This document shows, in pieces, positions 11,871 to 20,665 of a DNA stretch of 64,000 bases. The notes below the pieces were generated by a model, which was given only the letters and a program-made list of their open reading frames with translations, made no database searches and was not told where the DNA came from. The DNA lies in contig CM075760.1 in the NCBI GenBank assembly GCA_037974335.1, positions 41,978,103 through 42,042,102 on the forward strand. The letters are read 5' to 3'. Source of the DNA: Prionace glauca (lineage: Eukaryota; Chordata; Chondrichthyes; Carcharhiniformes; Carcharhinidae). Each line of letters opens with the position of its first letter. The stretch's first letter is position 1. The position numbers and the translations under genes are program-made.

Positions 11871-11984
11871 AATTCCGGTAACCCAGACACACCATACTAT
11901 GCATGTCTGCAGGGCTCCTGGATTGGACAGCATTAACTGCCTCAATCAGGGAGCTCATATTCCAAATCTCCACCTGATGGTTAC

Positions 11985-12740
11985 CGTTGAAGTCCTTAGA
12001 TATATCTCTCTACCTTTTTCTATGTTTCTTGTGGCTCTCTCTCTATCATTCTTTCTCTATGTCTCTCTGTGCCTCTGTCTCTCTCGATGTTTCACTCTGT
12101 CTTTTGCTGTCTCTCCGCTTCTCCCCCACTCTCCCTCTGTCTCTCCTGCCACTCCCCCTCAGTGTCACTCTCCTACTCCCACTCCCTGTCCCTCTTTAAT
12201 TTATTTGTCTCTCTGCCCCACCCCCCACCCACCTCACTCTGACTTTTGCTCTTGCTTTGTCCATTGTGCTTTTTCAGTCCCACTCTTTCCCATTCACTCC
12301 TACTCTGTGTCTCGATATCTCTGTTTCTATCTGTCTCTGGCTATTTCCTTCTGCATCACTTTTTGCCTCCCGTTCCCCCACCCCCTTGTCTCCCTCTCCC
12401 TCTCGTATTACAAACTCCAATCTGTCTTCCTCTATCTCCCTTTCTCATTCCCTGTATATCTCTCTCGCCATTTTCCTCATTATTTCTGTCTTTCTCATTC
12501 CCTGTTTATCTCTCTCGCCATTTTCCTCACTATTTCTGTCTTTCACATTCTGTGAGACTCTGTCTTTGTCTCTCTTCTATCTCATTGTTTCCTGTACCTG
12601 TTAGAAACTCTTTGAAATTCTTTGTTCTCCAAGTCTTCGTGCCTTTCCCTCTCTTTGCCACTCTCTGTCTAATAATCTCACTGTTGCTAACATTGTCCTG
12701 TCTATCTATCTGTCAGTCTTTCTATCTCTGTGAGGCTGTT
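11985..12740. repeat. pyrimidine-rich low-complexity tract, left arm
   Basis: CT-rich sequence giving long Ser/Leu-rich frames with no stops. These are compositional artefacts. The mirror copy is the purine-rich tract at 18950-19510. It contains a local tandem duplication of about 57 bases near 12440-12555. The left flank (near 11905-11990) matches 19530-19610 in reverse complement. Confidence 0.85.
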
Positions 12741-12793
12741 TGGTGATTTACAGTTTGAATGCCCAATAGGAAGATTCAGAGGTCTTGTTGTTG

Positions 12794-13701
12794 TCATTTC
12801 CTCTCAGGCTGTATTGAGTGGAAAATTGCAGTAAGGGGATATTTCAGTACATTTTTTAGCTGCTGCCTGAACTGAGTTTGTGTCACAGCGTAAATAGCAG
12901 TATTTGTACAGCAACTTGTGAGTTGCAGCATGAAGCCCAATTCCATAACATAAAATTCTATTCTAATTTTAAACCCCAAATCATACATGCGATTCCATGC
13001 TGAATAAACCATGAATATTGACCATAAGATAATGAAATTGGCTGAGATAACAAATAGGAAAATGATGGATTTCCTTCGACTCTCCAACTCTGGGTCTTTT
13101 GGATTCTCACCGCTGCGGTGAGCCCGGAGTCTCCTGCGGGCTCTGCTGCTCACTAAAATGTGTCTGACGGTGAGAGCATTCAGCAGCAGAATCAGGACGA
13201 ATGGGGCACACGGGTTTAGAATGTAATGGAGGAACTCGATTATTCCCCAGACCAGAGAGTGCGTAACAATTATTGTGAAGTCACAAAACCAGGGGAGGTT
13301 CCGCAGCCCATATGTATTTAATAACATAAAATACCAGATAATGTTCTTTAAACAGCTCAGCACTGTCACTGTTCCCAGAACCACAGCCGCTGATTTCTCA
13401 GTGCAATATTTACTTCTCAGCTTGGGACAGCAAATGGCCACAAATCGATCAAAGGTGAAAGTGACGGTGAACCAGACAGAACAGTCAGTGGCTCCATAAA
13501 GCAGGACGGCATGGATGTTACACACGGGGAACGAGTGTAGGAAATATAATTGGTCGTGATAAACAATGGGAATGTGTCTCAATATCAGGTCGAGGATAAT
13601 GACCAGCAGATCTCCCACTGACATGGCCACCAGGTAATGAGTGACACATTTGGACAGACCACAGTTTCTGCTCCTCAGTGTCACAATTGTGATTATGTTC
13701 A
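12794..13701 (-). CDS. GPR139-like orphan GPCR, exon 2 (gene A)
   Basis: Main coding exon of a class A G-protein-coupled receptor of the GPR139-like family. The open frame runs up to 13759, but the real exon starts at 13701: on the minus strand TTCCTTCCTGACAG precedes TGAACATAATC, a good acceptor in phase 1. Joined to exon 1 (15665-15749) it gives 330 residues, reading across the junction as GVPVNIITIVTL. Visible features are TM1 (NIITIVTL), the family signature NCGLSKCVT, TM2 (YLVAMSVGDLLVIILDLIL), the TM3 Cys (FPVCNIHAVLLYG), DRF in place of DRY at the end of TM3, TM4, an extracellular loop 2 Cys (PWFCDF), TM5 (PFVLILLLNALTV), a basic loop 3 (RARRRLRAH; ESRRKSI), TM6 and TM7. TM7 carries NTAIY where class A receptors have NPxxY. 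The ligand is unknown. The intron is 1963 bases. The gene lies in the left arm of an inverted duplication, with gene B as its mirror copy. Confidence 0.9.
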
Positions 13702-13849
13702 CTGTCAGGAAGGAAATACAGAATAAAATTAGATATGATTCAATGGAAGGAATTGCCATTTAGACTTACGATGTTTTTTTTTTAAAAGTACATTATCACA
13801 ACAATTGGAATACATTTTTTAAGCCAGTACGTCTTTCGGAGTGTGAGGG

Positions 13850-13995
13850 GAAAGTAGAGCATCTGGAGTAAACCTGTACAGACACAGAGAGAATGTACAA
13901 ACTCAACACAGACAATGACCCAAAAATGGAACTGAACCCAGGTTTCTGATGCTGTGAGTCAGCAGTACTAACCACTATGCCACTGTACTGCTCCT
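13850..13995 (-). repeat. SINE fragment, left arm
   Basis: Minus-strand SINE head (TAGTGGTTAGTACTGCTGAC). It is the mirror of the SINE split at 17085-17102 and 17766-17915. Confidence 0.7.
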
Positions 13996-13999
13996 TGGT

Positions 14000-14350
14000 A
14001 GTGACACAAAGTTAACATTTGGGAAAGAGCTTTCCAGGGAGTCCTCAACGTTGTCCCTCACTCAGCTGCAGGTAAATATCCCCTCTGCCTGTGAAGGATT
14101 TGGAGGGTAAGAAGGATGAGGCAGTAAATCCTAACAGAAGATGCGGAGTGGAGTCCTGTAGGTGGTAATCTGTTGTCTCTCAGACAGCTCACTGACAACT
14201 CCCGCAACAGAGCTGGTACCAAACAGTGTTGGTTTGACCCTTTCCTCTGGACAATACAACAATTGGCAGAGGGAGATCCTGATGCCCTGAAGCGCAGAAT
14301 CTCTATTAGATTTACATCTCCATGAGTCCTCTCATGGCAGGAATGTTGTC
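14000..14350. repeat. inner part of left duplication arm
   Basis: Matches 16750-17060 in reverse complement. Examples are CTGGTACCAAACAGTGTTGG against CAGCACTGTTTGGTAGCAG, and CTTTCCTCTGGACA against TGTCCAGAGGAAAG. Homology fades towards 14350, which marks the inner breakpoint. No gene. Confidence 0.8.
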
Positions 14351-14636
14351 AATATATGCACCAGGTAAAAACTCAAACAAAGGCCAGTAGCAAAGGAAAA
14401 GCCAAGCAAGCTGCCTAATGACTCTCATCCTGTGACTCCGACATCCAATATTATGAAATGCATGAAAAGGTTAGTCATGGCATGAATCAGTTCCGGCTTC
14501 CCACATTTCCTGGATCCACTACAGTTCACTACATCCACAACAGGTCCAAAATCCCATCTCTCTGACATTACAGTCAACCCTGTAACGCCGACTCATGTTT
14601 ATCAACGACAGCTCAGCCATTAACACCATTATTCCT

Positions 14637-14692
14637 ATGCATGTGTCTGTGTCTGTGTGTGTGTGTGTGTGTCTGTGTGTGTATGTGTCTGT
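14637..14692. repeat. GT microsatellite
   Basis: Interrupted (GT)n tract in the centre of the inverted duplication. Confidence 0.9.
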
Positions 14693-14867
14693 GTGAGCAC
14701 CAGAGTACCTGATGAGTGCTCCTAAGTGTGTGTTATTCCGGAGGCTTACAACAATTTTGGCTTCTGAATTTGTGTGAGAGTGGGAGTAAGTGTCTAAATC
14801 TGATTGCTTCTATCAGTAAATGTTTCTATTAATACATGTATGTTAGTGTTTCTGTGACTCCAGGAAA

Positions 14868-15150
14868 GTTTGTGGTGGTGCATGGGACAGTGTTGTTGCC
14901 TCATAGCACTAGGCTCCCTGGTTCAATTTCAGGCTTGGCTACTGAGTGTGCAGAGTCTACTCGTTCTCACTGTGTCTGCGTGGGTTTCCTCCAGGTGCTC
15001 CGGTTTCCCCCAAAAATCTGAAAGTTGTGATGGTTTGATGCATTGGTCGTGCTAAATACTCCCTCAGTGTACCTGAACAGGTGCCGGAGCGTGGAAACTC
15101 GGGGATTTTTATAGCAACTTCATTGCAGTGTTAATGTTTGCATACTTGTG
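14868..15150 (+). repeat. tRNA-derived SINE
   Basis: Nearly full-length copy. The tRNA-like head (GGCTCCCTGGTTCAATT box B region) is followed by CTGTGTCTGCGTGGGTTTCC, the CATGCT-type block and the tail ending ATACTTGTGAC. It lies inside the intron/centre region downstream of exon 1 of gene A. Confidence 0.85.
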
Positions 15151-15664
15151 ACATTGATGAATGAATTTCAATACGAAACATGTTTTCTCTTGAGATCCTG
15201 CTGTGCAAACATGATCAATAAAATGCATTCTGCAGCGTGGTGACTGGGTGGGCAATTGGCAGTGAGCTGGCGTTACATGTAGATGGTAAAAAACCATTCT
15301 GCTTTATATTTTTCTCACAAAGGATTAGTGTTAGGTCACATGTCTATGGATAGTCACAACACACAGAAGACACCCTAGCCCAGAGGCCCTGAGACAATTG
15401 TCAGCGGCTGAAAGAATTAATAACTGGATATAGGGATTCAACAGAAACAACAAGAGCAGCAAACCCAGTACAGTAAATGACAAGGAAATCAATACAGTTA
15501 AACAGCCTTTCTAGAATTAGGAACTGGGGACAGAACTTTACAGCCTCACTTTTCCGAAAACTGCAAAATCCTACCCGTGTTCAAGAGACCTTCCCATGCT
15601 CTGACCCCTGCCTGCTCCGATTCCAGTGGCAGTCGGACTGGTACAATTCCAGACAGGGACTTAC

Positions 15665-15749
15665 CCGGTACTCCAACAATCGCCAAGATGGGATAGTAAA
15701 CGTACTGAATCGCCTTCAGTAGACTTTCAATCCGAACACCGAATGGCAT
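15665..15749 (-). CDS. GPR139-like GPCR, exon 1 (gene A)
   Basis: Short first coding exon. It begins MPFGVRIESLLK and ends YYPILAIVGVP, the N-terminus and start of TM1 typical of GPR139-like receptors (a short tail, then xYYPxLAIxGVP). It holds 28 codons plus one base, then the donor GTAAGTCC on the minus strand. Phase 1 matches the acceptor of exon 2 at 13701 and restores GVPVNII. The ATG at 15749 is the first one close to the exon. A frame also continues upstream into the 42-bp minisatellite (15826-16060), but that part is repetitive and I take it as 5' noncoding. The exon lies in the unduplicated centre of the inverted repeat. Confidence 0.85.
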
Positions 15750-15825
15750 CCTCCAATTATCTAAGGTAAACAAATAAATCCAATAGTGTATTCCCTCGTG
15801 CATGAATGAAAACTTCCAATCCATT

Positions 15826-16060
15826 GTTCCCAGATTCCGATCAATTGTTGGAACACTCTGGGTCATTGTTCCCAGATTCCGATCAATTGTTGGAACACTC
15901 TGGGTCATTGTTCCCAGATTCCGATCAATTGTTGGAACACTCTGGGTCATTGTTCCCAGATTCCGATCAATTGTTGGAACACTCTGGGTCATTCTCCCCA
16001 GATTCTGATCCACTGTTGGAACATTCTGGGCCATTGCTCCCAGATTCTGATCTCTCCTCT
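15826..16060. repeat. 42-bp minisatellite, about 5-6 copies
   Basis: Unit of 42 bases (CAGATTCCGATCAATTGTTG, then GAACACTCTGGGTCATTGTTCC), with four nearly identical units and diverged flanking ones. Because 42 is divisible by three, both strands stay open (minus-strand unit reads VPTIDRNLGTMTQS). It lies about 80 bases upstream of the start codon of gene A, so it may be in its 5' untranslated region or promoter. Confidence 0.95.
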
Positions 16061-16344
16061 CGCTCCCTCTGTCTCCACAGCCGTTGATCGCTGTTAGTGT
16101 TGGAGTTGTCGCTCCCGCTGACTCAATGGGACAACACATTGAACGGAATCCCTTATTATTCGAAGGGGGAAATCCCTCTAGGCACACCAATCAGATCCAT
16201 GGAGACTCACATCAATTACAGTCACTAAACAAACAGCTTCACCTCACCCTGTTCAATCCAACACTTTTTACACGCAAAGAAGAGAATTTACAGCCTAGAT
16301 GGGGTGTTGAGGTTCAGGGAAGTATTGGAAGTTGGAAATAATGG

Positions 16345-16470
16345 AGAGGCAGACATGAGTTGTGGGGATCTGGAACGCGCTAGCGAGTAGGGTGGTGGAG
16401 GCAGGAACGTTGGACTCGTTTAAGATGCAGTTAGATAGGCACATGAGTGAAACGAGAATGGAGGGATATG
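16345..16470 (+). mobile_element. LINE 3'-end fragment
   Basis: Short plus-strand relic of a CR1-like ORF2 tail: GGATCTGGAACGCGCT...GGTGGTGGAGGCAGGAACG corresponds to the W..LP..VVEA block, followed by TCGTTTAAGATGCAGTTAGA. Confidence 0.6.
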
Positions 16471-16489
16471 GTAGGGTCTATTAAATAGG

Positions 16490-17060
16490 GTTAAACCTCG
16501 GGAGACACCGGAAAGGCAGGCTGTAAGATTAATATTTTTGTCTTTATTCCACAGGTGGAGGTCCACCTCGTGTCCAGGAGGTCATAGTGGGGCAGCAAAA
16601 ATAATACACTGGGCACTATGAAAGGTAGCGACACACTGAACCCTGATGCTTTAAAAGCAAACCCTCTGTGTCATTCGAGTGTGAGATTACTATTTCTTCC
16701 AGTGTTGTGCGAACAATGGTCACAATGCTGTGGTCTCCCCTACAGGGTGTAGTCATTTGTAAATATTAGAGAGATTCTGAACTGTCGAGGCATTAGGATC
16801 TCTCTCTGCCAACTGCTGGTAGTGTCCAGAGGAAAGGGTGAAACCAGCACTGTTTGGTAGCAGCTCTGCTGCAGGGCTTGTCAGTAGCTATCTGAAAGGT
16901 GACAGATTACTGCCTGCAGGACTCCACTCCGAATTTTCTGTCAGAGTTACCCCCACAGCCTTCTCACACTCCAAATCCCCCACAAGGTAGAAAGACTATT
17001 TACCTCGAGTTGGTGAGGGTCAATTTTGAGGGCCCCCGGAAAACTCTTTCCAAAATGTAT
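16490..17060. other. right duplication arm begins; no gene
   Basis: Up to about 16750 I see no recognised feature. From about 16750 the sequence mirrors 14000-14350. No plus-strand exon with the GPR139-like TM1 signature (YYPxLAIxGVP plus donor) was found between 14300 and 17970. Confidence 0.6.
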
Positions 17061-17084
17061 CCCATTTTGTACCAACCATGGAGC

Positions 17085-17915
17085 ATCATAGTAGCACAGT
17101 GGTGTTAGTGCGAGTGGGTGAAACGACCATTACGGACTCAGGGTGTAGTTCAATAACGGCACACCTTTATTTTATTGTCCATCGACGGAGGTGCAGTCAG
17201 GACATACAATCGGACTGTCCCGAAAGTATACTAAACACCCACCGTATCGGGCTACAGTTATACCCGATCTTCGGTATAGTATGCGATTTAAATGCTAATA
17301 CTTTATTTACAGTATTTGACTTCAGCCATCCTGTTTCAATGTTTTCGAGTGCTGGGGCAATTGTTTTAAGTGTGTGTTAATCGTTTTTGTCTGATTGGTT
17401 ATTAATGGTCTAGAATGTCTGAGGCTTGAACCAGAAGGTGTGTCATTGATCTCAAAAGAATTTTGAGGGGCCAGGGAGTTTCCTTAGCTATGCTAATTTT
17501 AGGTGTCTCCATGGGTTGTTTGACTGTTTTAGAAGTGCTGATTTTGATGGGGTGTTGGATGTGTTTTATTAAATTTAGTTCCTGTAGGTACCATCCTGTC
17601 CAGCTTCCCTTGTGTGCTCGCCCTCATTTGCATTCTAAAAGCATGCTCTTGCCTGCTAATCTGTGTCTGTTACTTTGTGATTTTTAGTGGAGAGGCTCTG
17701 AGTGAAACTTCACTCTGCTTTCATATCGTGTGCCCAATTTCATAAAATCTGCTTTCCCATAACTGTGGTTAGCAGTGCTGACTCACAGTATCAGGAACCT
17801 GGGTTCAATTCCAGGCTTGGGTCACTGTCTGTATCAAGTTTGGACCTTATACCCGTGTCCTCCAGATGCTCCAGTTTCCCCTCACACTCCAAAAGATATG
17901 CTGGATCATAAAAAA
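17085..17915 (+). repeat. SINE split by a later insertion
   Basis: The SINE head (AGTAGCACAGTGGT) ends near 17103 and resumes at 17766 (GGTTAGCAGTGCTGACTCAC), running to about 17915. The mirror copy in the left arm (13850-13995) is uninterrupted, so the insertion came after the duplication. The motif GTGGT is present on both sides of the insert. Confidence 0.7.
17103..17765. mobile_element. ~660-bp insert, candidate solo LTR fossil
   Basis: Sequence absent from the otherwise matching left arm. It begins TGTTAGTG, is flanked by what may be a short target duplication (GTGG or GTGGT), and holds an AATAAA-type signal on the minus strand near 17175. No coding region. Length and target-duplication size suit a solo LTR, but the termini are not clean, so the class is uncertain. 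It is younger than the inverted duplication. Confidence 0.4.
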
Positions 17916-18027
17916 AATAACTGATTCAGTGTGTGCACATTTAAAAAAAATGTTCCACCTGCAGTCTAAATGGTAACTTATTCTCCTGAATCATGTCTAA
18001 TTTTATTCTTTACTTCCTTCCTGAAAG

Positions 18028-18929
18028 TGAACATAATCACAATTGTGACATTGACAAGCAGAAACTGTGGTCTGTCCAAATGTGTCACTCGTTACCTGGT
18101 GGCGATGTCAGTGGGGGATCTGCTAGTTGTTATCCTTGACCTGATAATGAGACACATTCCCATTGTTTATTGGGAACAGTTTTATTTCCTGTACTCAGTC
18201 CCCGTGTGTAACATCCACGCCGTCTTGCTTTATGCAGCCACTGACTGTTCTGTCTGGTTCACCGTCACTTTCACCTTTGATCGATTTGTGGCCATTTGCT
18301 GCCCCAAGCTGAAAAGTAAATATTGCACTGAGAAATCGGCGGCTGTGGTTCTGGGAACAGTGACAGTGCTGAGCTGTTTAAAGAACATTTTCTGGTATTT
18401 TATGTTATTAAATCGATATGGGCTGGCGAACAATCCCTGGTTTTGTCAGTTCACCTGGGAACTTATAGAATCTCCGGTCTGGGGAACAATCGAGTTCCTC
18501 CACAACATTCTAACCCCGTGTGTCCCATTCGCCCTGATTCTGCTGCTCAATGCTCTCACCGTCAGACACATTTTAGTGAGCAGCAGAGCCCGCAGGAGAC
18601 TCCGGGCTCACAGCAGTGGGGAGAACCCTTGTGACCCAGAGATGGAGAGTCGAAGAAAATCCATCATTTTACTGTTTGTTATCTCAGCCAATTTCATCCT
18701 CTTATGGTTGATATTAATGGTGTATACCATATGGATTCGGATGTATAATTTGGGCTATCAATCAGTATGGTTACACCTTTTTGTTATGGAATTGGGCTTC
18801 ATGCTGCAACTCACAAGTTGCTGCACAAATACTGCCATTTATGCTGTGACACAGACTCACTTCAGACAGCAGTTAAAAGATCTCCTGAAACACCCCCTTA
18901 CTGTAATTCTTCAACTCAATAAACCCTGA
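18028..18929 (+). CDS. GPR139-like GPCR, exon 2 (gene B, exon 1 not found)
   Basis: Mirror duplicate of gene A exon 2, on the opposite strand. The acceptor TTCCTTCCTGAAAG precedes TGAACATAATC at 18028, in the same phase 1. The exon is open to its stop at 18929 and encodes about 300 residues with the same landmarks: NCGLSKCVTRYLVAMSVGDLL, PVCNIHAVLLYA, TFDRFVAICC, the loop 2 Cys (PWFCQF), ARRRLRAH, ESRRKSI, and NTAIYAVTQ in place of NPxxY. An ATG at 17970 lies before the acceptor in intron-like sequence and would give a protein with no proper TM1 start, so I do not use it. No exon 1 was found upstream: the duplicated arm stops inside the intron. It is either an incomplete duplicate kept open by recency, or it borrows a first exon that I cannot see. 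Confidence 0.8.
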
Positions 18930-18949
18930 CAGGAAACTGCAACCATAAG

Positions 18950-19510
18950 TCCCTTGACTCTTTCTTTTGGGCATTCATGTTGTAAACAACAAAACACCAT
19001 CACAAAGCAGAAACAGTTACAGGTAGAGACAGAGGGGGCAGTGTTAGCAACAGTGAGAGTGATAGTGAGACATTGGCTTAGAGAGGGAAAAACACAAAAA
19101 CATGGAGAACAACAGAGTTTGAAAGAGTTTCTAACAGGTACAGAGAAAGAAACGGACAGAGAGAGAGAAAGAACAGAGACAGAGAGACTCTCACAGAGCG
19201 AGAGAGACAGGGATAGAGAGTGGAGAAAATGGCGAAGGTGATATACAGGGAAGGAGAAAGGGAGACAGAAGAAGGCAAACTGGAGCTGGAAATAAAAGAG
19301 GGAAAGGAAGGGAAAATGGGAGACAAAAAGTGAGGCAAAGGGAAATAACCAGAAACAGAGAGAAACAGATATAGAGACAGAGAGCGGGAGTGAATGGGAA
19401 AGAGTGAGACTGAATGAGTAAAATGGAAACAACAAGAGCAAAAGACAGAGTGAGTGTGAGAGAGCGAGAGAGCAAGAGAGAGAGAGAGAGTGGCAGAAAG
19501 TGGCAGAGAG
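18950..19510. repeat. purine-rich tract, right arm
   Basis: Mirror of the pyrimidine-rich tract at 11985-12740. GA-rich with GAGAGA runs. The minus-strand frames (Ser/Leu/Phe-rich) are compositional artefacts. The right flank (19550-19610) mirrors 11905-11960. Confidence 0.85.
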
Positions 19511-19639
19511 ACATATTTAAAGACTTTACAGATAACCATCAAGTGGAATTATTGGAATATGAGCTCCCTGATTGAGGCAGTTAATGCTGTCCACTCCAGG
19601 AGCTCTGCAGACTTATATAATATGGAGTGTCTTGGTTAG

Positions 19640-19960
19640 CAGAATTCAGGATGTGTACACTCAGGATGTGGACAGGTGGTTTTATCACTCGACTATTAAT
19701 ACAGAAACTCAGCTAATGTATTGGGCACCCGGATTCCAATCTCGTCACAGCAGATGGTGGAATTTGAATAAATAGGTCTGGAGTTTAGAATCCGCTGGTG
19801 ACCATAAAAACATTGTTGATTGTCGGAAAGCCCTAACTGGTTCACCAATGTCCCAGGAAAGGAAATCTGTTGTCCTTACGTGGTCAGGCCTAACCGTGAC
19901 TCCAGGGCCGCAACAATGTGGTTGACACTTAATTGTCCTCTGAACACGGGTGACTAGGAG
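19640..19960 (+). repeat. SINE, right-arm copy
   Basis: Plus-strand SINE 3' region: CAGATGGTGGAATTTGAA, GGTGACCATAAAAACATTG, TGTTGTCCTTACGTGGTC, CCGCAACAATGTGGTTGAC. The first half is mirrored at 11656-11870. Confidence 0.7.
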
Positions 19961-20129
19961 GCCGAGTCGCAAAGGCAGATATCTTGAGCTGGTTACAATT
20001 AACAGATAACTGGTCGCATCCCCAATGGAAGAGACAGTAATCATGAACTTTTTCAAAATTCTCCCAGCGGCAGCCAATAATATTTGGCTGTGGAGGCAAA
20101 CTTACCCAGTCCTGAATAAACTGAAGAGA

Positions 20130-20665
20130 AGTAAGAGCTGATGGGGGTAACCAAAAGGCTGTTACAGCAGAATTGCACCCATATTGGAGTGGCAGAGAAC
20201 AGCTGACTGTGGAAGATGGCATACTCCTATGGGGTTCAAGAGTGTCATCCTGAGACACCATCCCAACCCGGCCGAACTTTACCATGGCCACCCAGGAGTG
20301 GCAAACTGACGATCCTCCAAATTGCCACGTCTGGTGGCCAGGTATGGATACAGATATTTGATTGTGTGTCAGTGTTGGCAACATCAACAAGGGCAGAACA
20401 GTCACCAGTCACTATTCTTTACACTTGGGTTGGCCATAGACGTGACTGCACATGGACAGTGCCGGACCGTTCATGGGGTCTGTGTTCCTGATATTGGTAG
20501 ATGCTCATTCAAAATGGATGGCCATACACAGGATGAGTTAATCAAATACAAGAAGAGTGGAGAAACTTCACACCTCTTTCTTGACACCAGGCATTCTGCA
20601 GGTGTTGAATTCTAAAAATGGACCACCCTCCATCAGTCAGGAATTTGTGCATTGCATGAAGTTGA
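20130..20665 (+). mobile_element. Ty3/gypsy fossil: integrase, first part
   Basis: Recognisable Ty3/gypsy integrase region: the block before the zinc finger (YWSGREQLTVEDG), the zinc-finger region (VWWPGMDTDI), the start of the catalytic core (GPFMGSVFLILVDAHSKW) and the NGPPSISQEF block. It is broken in several places and also split by a LINE; the remainder of the core lies at 22648-22810. Protein similarity to the family is still easy to read, so it is moderately old. No flanking LTRs were found. Confidence 0.85.

Noticed and set aside
11899-12746. Ser/Leu-rich frames of 115-218 codons.
   Set aside because: Low-complexity CT-rich tract; the mirrored tract at 18950-19510 gives similar frames only on the opposite strand. 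No protein features.
15546-16190. A 214-codon minus-strand frame as one gene.
   Set aside because: Only the 85-base part 15665-15749 fits a known gene (GPCR exon 1, with donor); the rest is a minisatellite or lies past the donor.
17970-18027. The first 19 codons of the open frame before gene B exon 2 as the true N-terminus.
   Set aside because: They cover a polypyrimidine tract and acceptor identical in place to that of genes A and C; the family has a phase-1 intron here.
18911-19542. Minus-strand frames of 107-176 codons that look like membrane proteins.
   Set aside because: Same low-complexity cause as above; hydrophobicity follows from CT-rich codons.
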